64,000 nucleotides of DNA from Clostridium ganghwense (lineage in GTDB: Bacteria > Bacillota > Clostridia > Clostridiales > Clostridiaceae), in the NCBI RefSeq assembly GCF_026735165.1, contig NZ_JAPQES010000001.1, positions 1,054,001 through 1,118,000 on the forward strand. Direction: 5' to 3'. Positions within the stretch are counted from its first letter, which is position 1. Every line of letters begins with the position of its first letter. Under the pieces are notes generated by a model. That model did not search any database and was not told where the DNA came from. It worked only from the letters and a program-made list of their open reading frames with translations. A program made the position numbers and the translations under genes. Below, piece by piece: positions 63,110 through 64,000 of this stretch.

Positions 63110-63236
63110 TATAGAATATTTATAAAATTCAAAATTTCATTAACATTTTTGTCCGTTAGTTAATATAATATAGTAACTCCACATTACCCCAAATTAGACA
63201 AGCTACATCATCCTATATATAGGAGGTGATTTCTTA

Positions 63237-63617
63237 ATGGGAAGTGGTTTAATATTCCTACTAATAATTTTAGCTAAATGCGGTTGCGGCCGCGGTTTTG
63301 GACGCGGTGGCGGTTATGGTGGTGGTTACGGCTACGGTGGAGGCTACGGCGGCTACGGTGGAGGTTGCGGCTGTGGTTGTAATAAAGGTTGTTGTGACCC
63401 TTGCTGTAATTCTTGTTGTGACCCTTGTTGTAATTCTTGTTGTGATCCTTGTTGTGATTGTTGTAAGAAAAAGCATCATAAACATCATAAAGATTGTTGT
63501 TGCTGCTGTAAGAGTGGTTACGGATCTGGTTACGGTGGCGGTTACGGCGACGGTTATGGTTGTGGCTCTGGTTGCGGCTCTGGTTGCGGCTCACTCTTTG
63601 ACTGGTTCTGCTGTTAG
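63237..63617 (+). CDS. Cys/Gly/Tyr-rich protein, spore-coat or exosporium-like
   Basis: 126 residues, start ATG at 63237 behind AGGAGGTGATT. A short hydrophobic start (GSGLIFLLIILAK) is followed by Gly/Tyr repeats (GGGYGGGYGYGGGYGGYGGG), then CCDPCCNS repeats (three units), a His/Lys patch (KKKHHKHHKDCC), and again Gly/Tyr and CGSG units. About 30 Cys suggest disulfide cross-linking or metal binding. Such proteins fit spore outer layers of clostridia. Direct evidence is composition only. The other reading frames also lie open, an effect of the repeat, not other genes. Confidence 0.75.
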   Translation: MGSGLIFLLIILAKCGCGRGFGRGGGYGGGYGYGGGYGGYGGGCGCGCNKGCCDPCCNSCCDPCCNSCCDPCCDCCKKKHHKHHKDCCCCCKSGYGSGYGGGYGDGYGCGSGCGSGCGSLFDWFCC

Positions 63618-63638
63618 TAAATATAATTTTGTAATATA

Positions 63639-63676
63639 AAAGGTTATAGGATTAGAAAACTAATCCTATAACCTTT
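63639..63676. terminator. Terminator between the Cys-rich gene and the transporter gene
   Basis: AAAGGTTATAGGATTAG (63639-63655) pairs perfectly with CTAATCCTATAACCTTT (63660-63676), 4-base loop, T residues on both sides. Confidence 0.9.
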
Positions 63677-63690
63677 ATTTAATTAATCTT

Positions 63691-64000
63691 TTATTTAATT
63701 AACCCTTTTTCTTTTAAGAAATTTTCAGCAACATCTCTAGGTTCTTCACCTAATTTATCTACCTTATAGTTGAGTTCTCTCATTACATCGTCATTTATTT
63801 GTCCTTCTAATTTGTTTAAAAGCTCTTTTAATTCAGGATATTTTTCAAGAGCATCTTGTCTAACAATTGGTACTGCATAATATGGTGGGAAGAAATGTTT
63901 GTCATCTTCTAATGTTTTTAAATTAAAAGCTTTTAATAAACCATCTGTAGAAAAAGCATCAATAACATCAGATTCTTTATTATTTACAGCTGTATATCTT
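63691..64000 (-). CDS. Osmoprotectant ABC transporter substrate-binding domain, C-terminal part
   Basis: The last 103 residues of a gene cut by the window end. [40 protein letters not shown] and [18 protein letters not shown] are the C-terminal blocks of OpuBC/OpuCC/ProX-type binding domains for glycine betaine, carnitine or choline. In clostridia this domain is often fused to the permease, which cannot be seen here. Confidence 0.85.
   Translation of the reverse strand, partial: RYTAVNNKESDVIDAFSTDGLLKAFNLKTLEDDKHFFPPYYAVPIVRQDALEKYPELKELLNKLEGQINDDVMRELNYKVDKLGEEPRDVAENFLKEKGLIK

Noticed and set aside
63270-63639. Long open frames on three other phases over the Cys-rich gene
   Set aside because: They result from the repetitive Gly/Cys codons; none has a ribosome site, and the plus frame at 63237 has a strong one.
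1-64000. CRISPR array, tRNA or rRNA genes
   Set aside because: I saw no regularly spaced repeats and no tRNA or rRNA-like sequence in the window; short divergent tRNA-like folds could still be missed by eye.

Overview
This window is very AT-rich. It carries Gram-positive ribosome-binding sites, frequent TTG/GTG starts, a cold-shock protein, hybrid-cluster protein, a choline/carnitine acyltransferase cluster with sigma-54 activators, and a Cys/Gly-rich protein of spore-coat character. Together these suggest a proteolytic Clostridium, closest in feel to the C. botulinum group I / C. sporogenes group. That placement is an inference from gene content, not a database result. Nearly all genes lie on the minus strand.

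1-6.5 kb: start of a class C beta-lactamase-like hydrolase, a CD3324-type small DNA-binding protein, an AraC regulator followed by an alpha/beta hydrolase and a flavodoxin/ferredoxin (EFR1) protein, then a double SnoaL-like lipoprotein facing a frameshifted HxlR regulator. This last pair sits between two copies of the 3' tail of a mannose-1-phosphate guanylyltransferase gene (manC).

6.47-23.81 kb: a 17.3-kb integrative element that splits manC. The C-terminal part of ManC lies left of the element and the N-terminal part right of it. Joining the flanks at a shared CGGG core restores one in-frame ManC of about 357 residues. The two element ends together rebuild an attP with inverted recombinase arms. 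Cargo: a large serine recombinase, a 48-residue basic protein, a 1888-residue hybrid Ser/Thr kinase-ATPase-histidine kinase bracketed by 52-bp direct repeats, a tripartite retron (alpha-solenoid protein, SWIM zinc-finger protein, reverse transcriptase, then a clearly folded msr-msd RNA downstream with its own promoter), and a guanylate-kinase-like/radical-SAM gene pair.

24-32 kb: a fluoride riboswitch driving a CLC-type fluoride exporter, small membrane proteins, 3-methyladenine DNA glycosylase, a DUF362 ferredoxin protein, a YbaK-type deacylase, a siroheme reductase with a palindromic operator, and hybrid-cluster protein (hcp).

32-40.3 kb: a probable carnitine/betaine utilisation operon (split UxaA/SuyAB-type lyase, carnitine acyltransferase, BCCT transporter) behind a textbook -24/-12 promoter, flanked by two paralogous PAS-AAA+ sigma-54 activators.

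40.4-54.3 kb: lipase-like hydrolase, MarR-MATE pair with a double operator, sodium/proline symporter, aminopeptidase P, membrane protein, CspA-type protein, YkuS-type protein, polysaccharide deacetylase, RNase H, a duplicated DUF3298 protein, a 54-residue protein, a lipoprotein and a membrane-anchored hydrolase.

54.3-63.1 kb: a complete aromatic amino acid operon, aroF-tyrA-aroB-aroA-aroC-pheA-aroE-aroK-aroQ, preceded by a 49-residue leader peptide packed with Phe/Tyr/Trp codons and a terminator, which is a ribosome-mediated attenuator. The window closes with the Cys/Gly-rich gene and the end of an osmoprotectant-binding protein gene.
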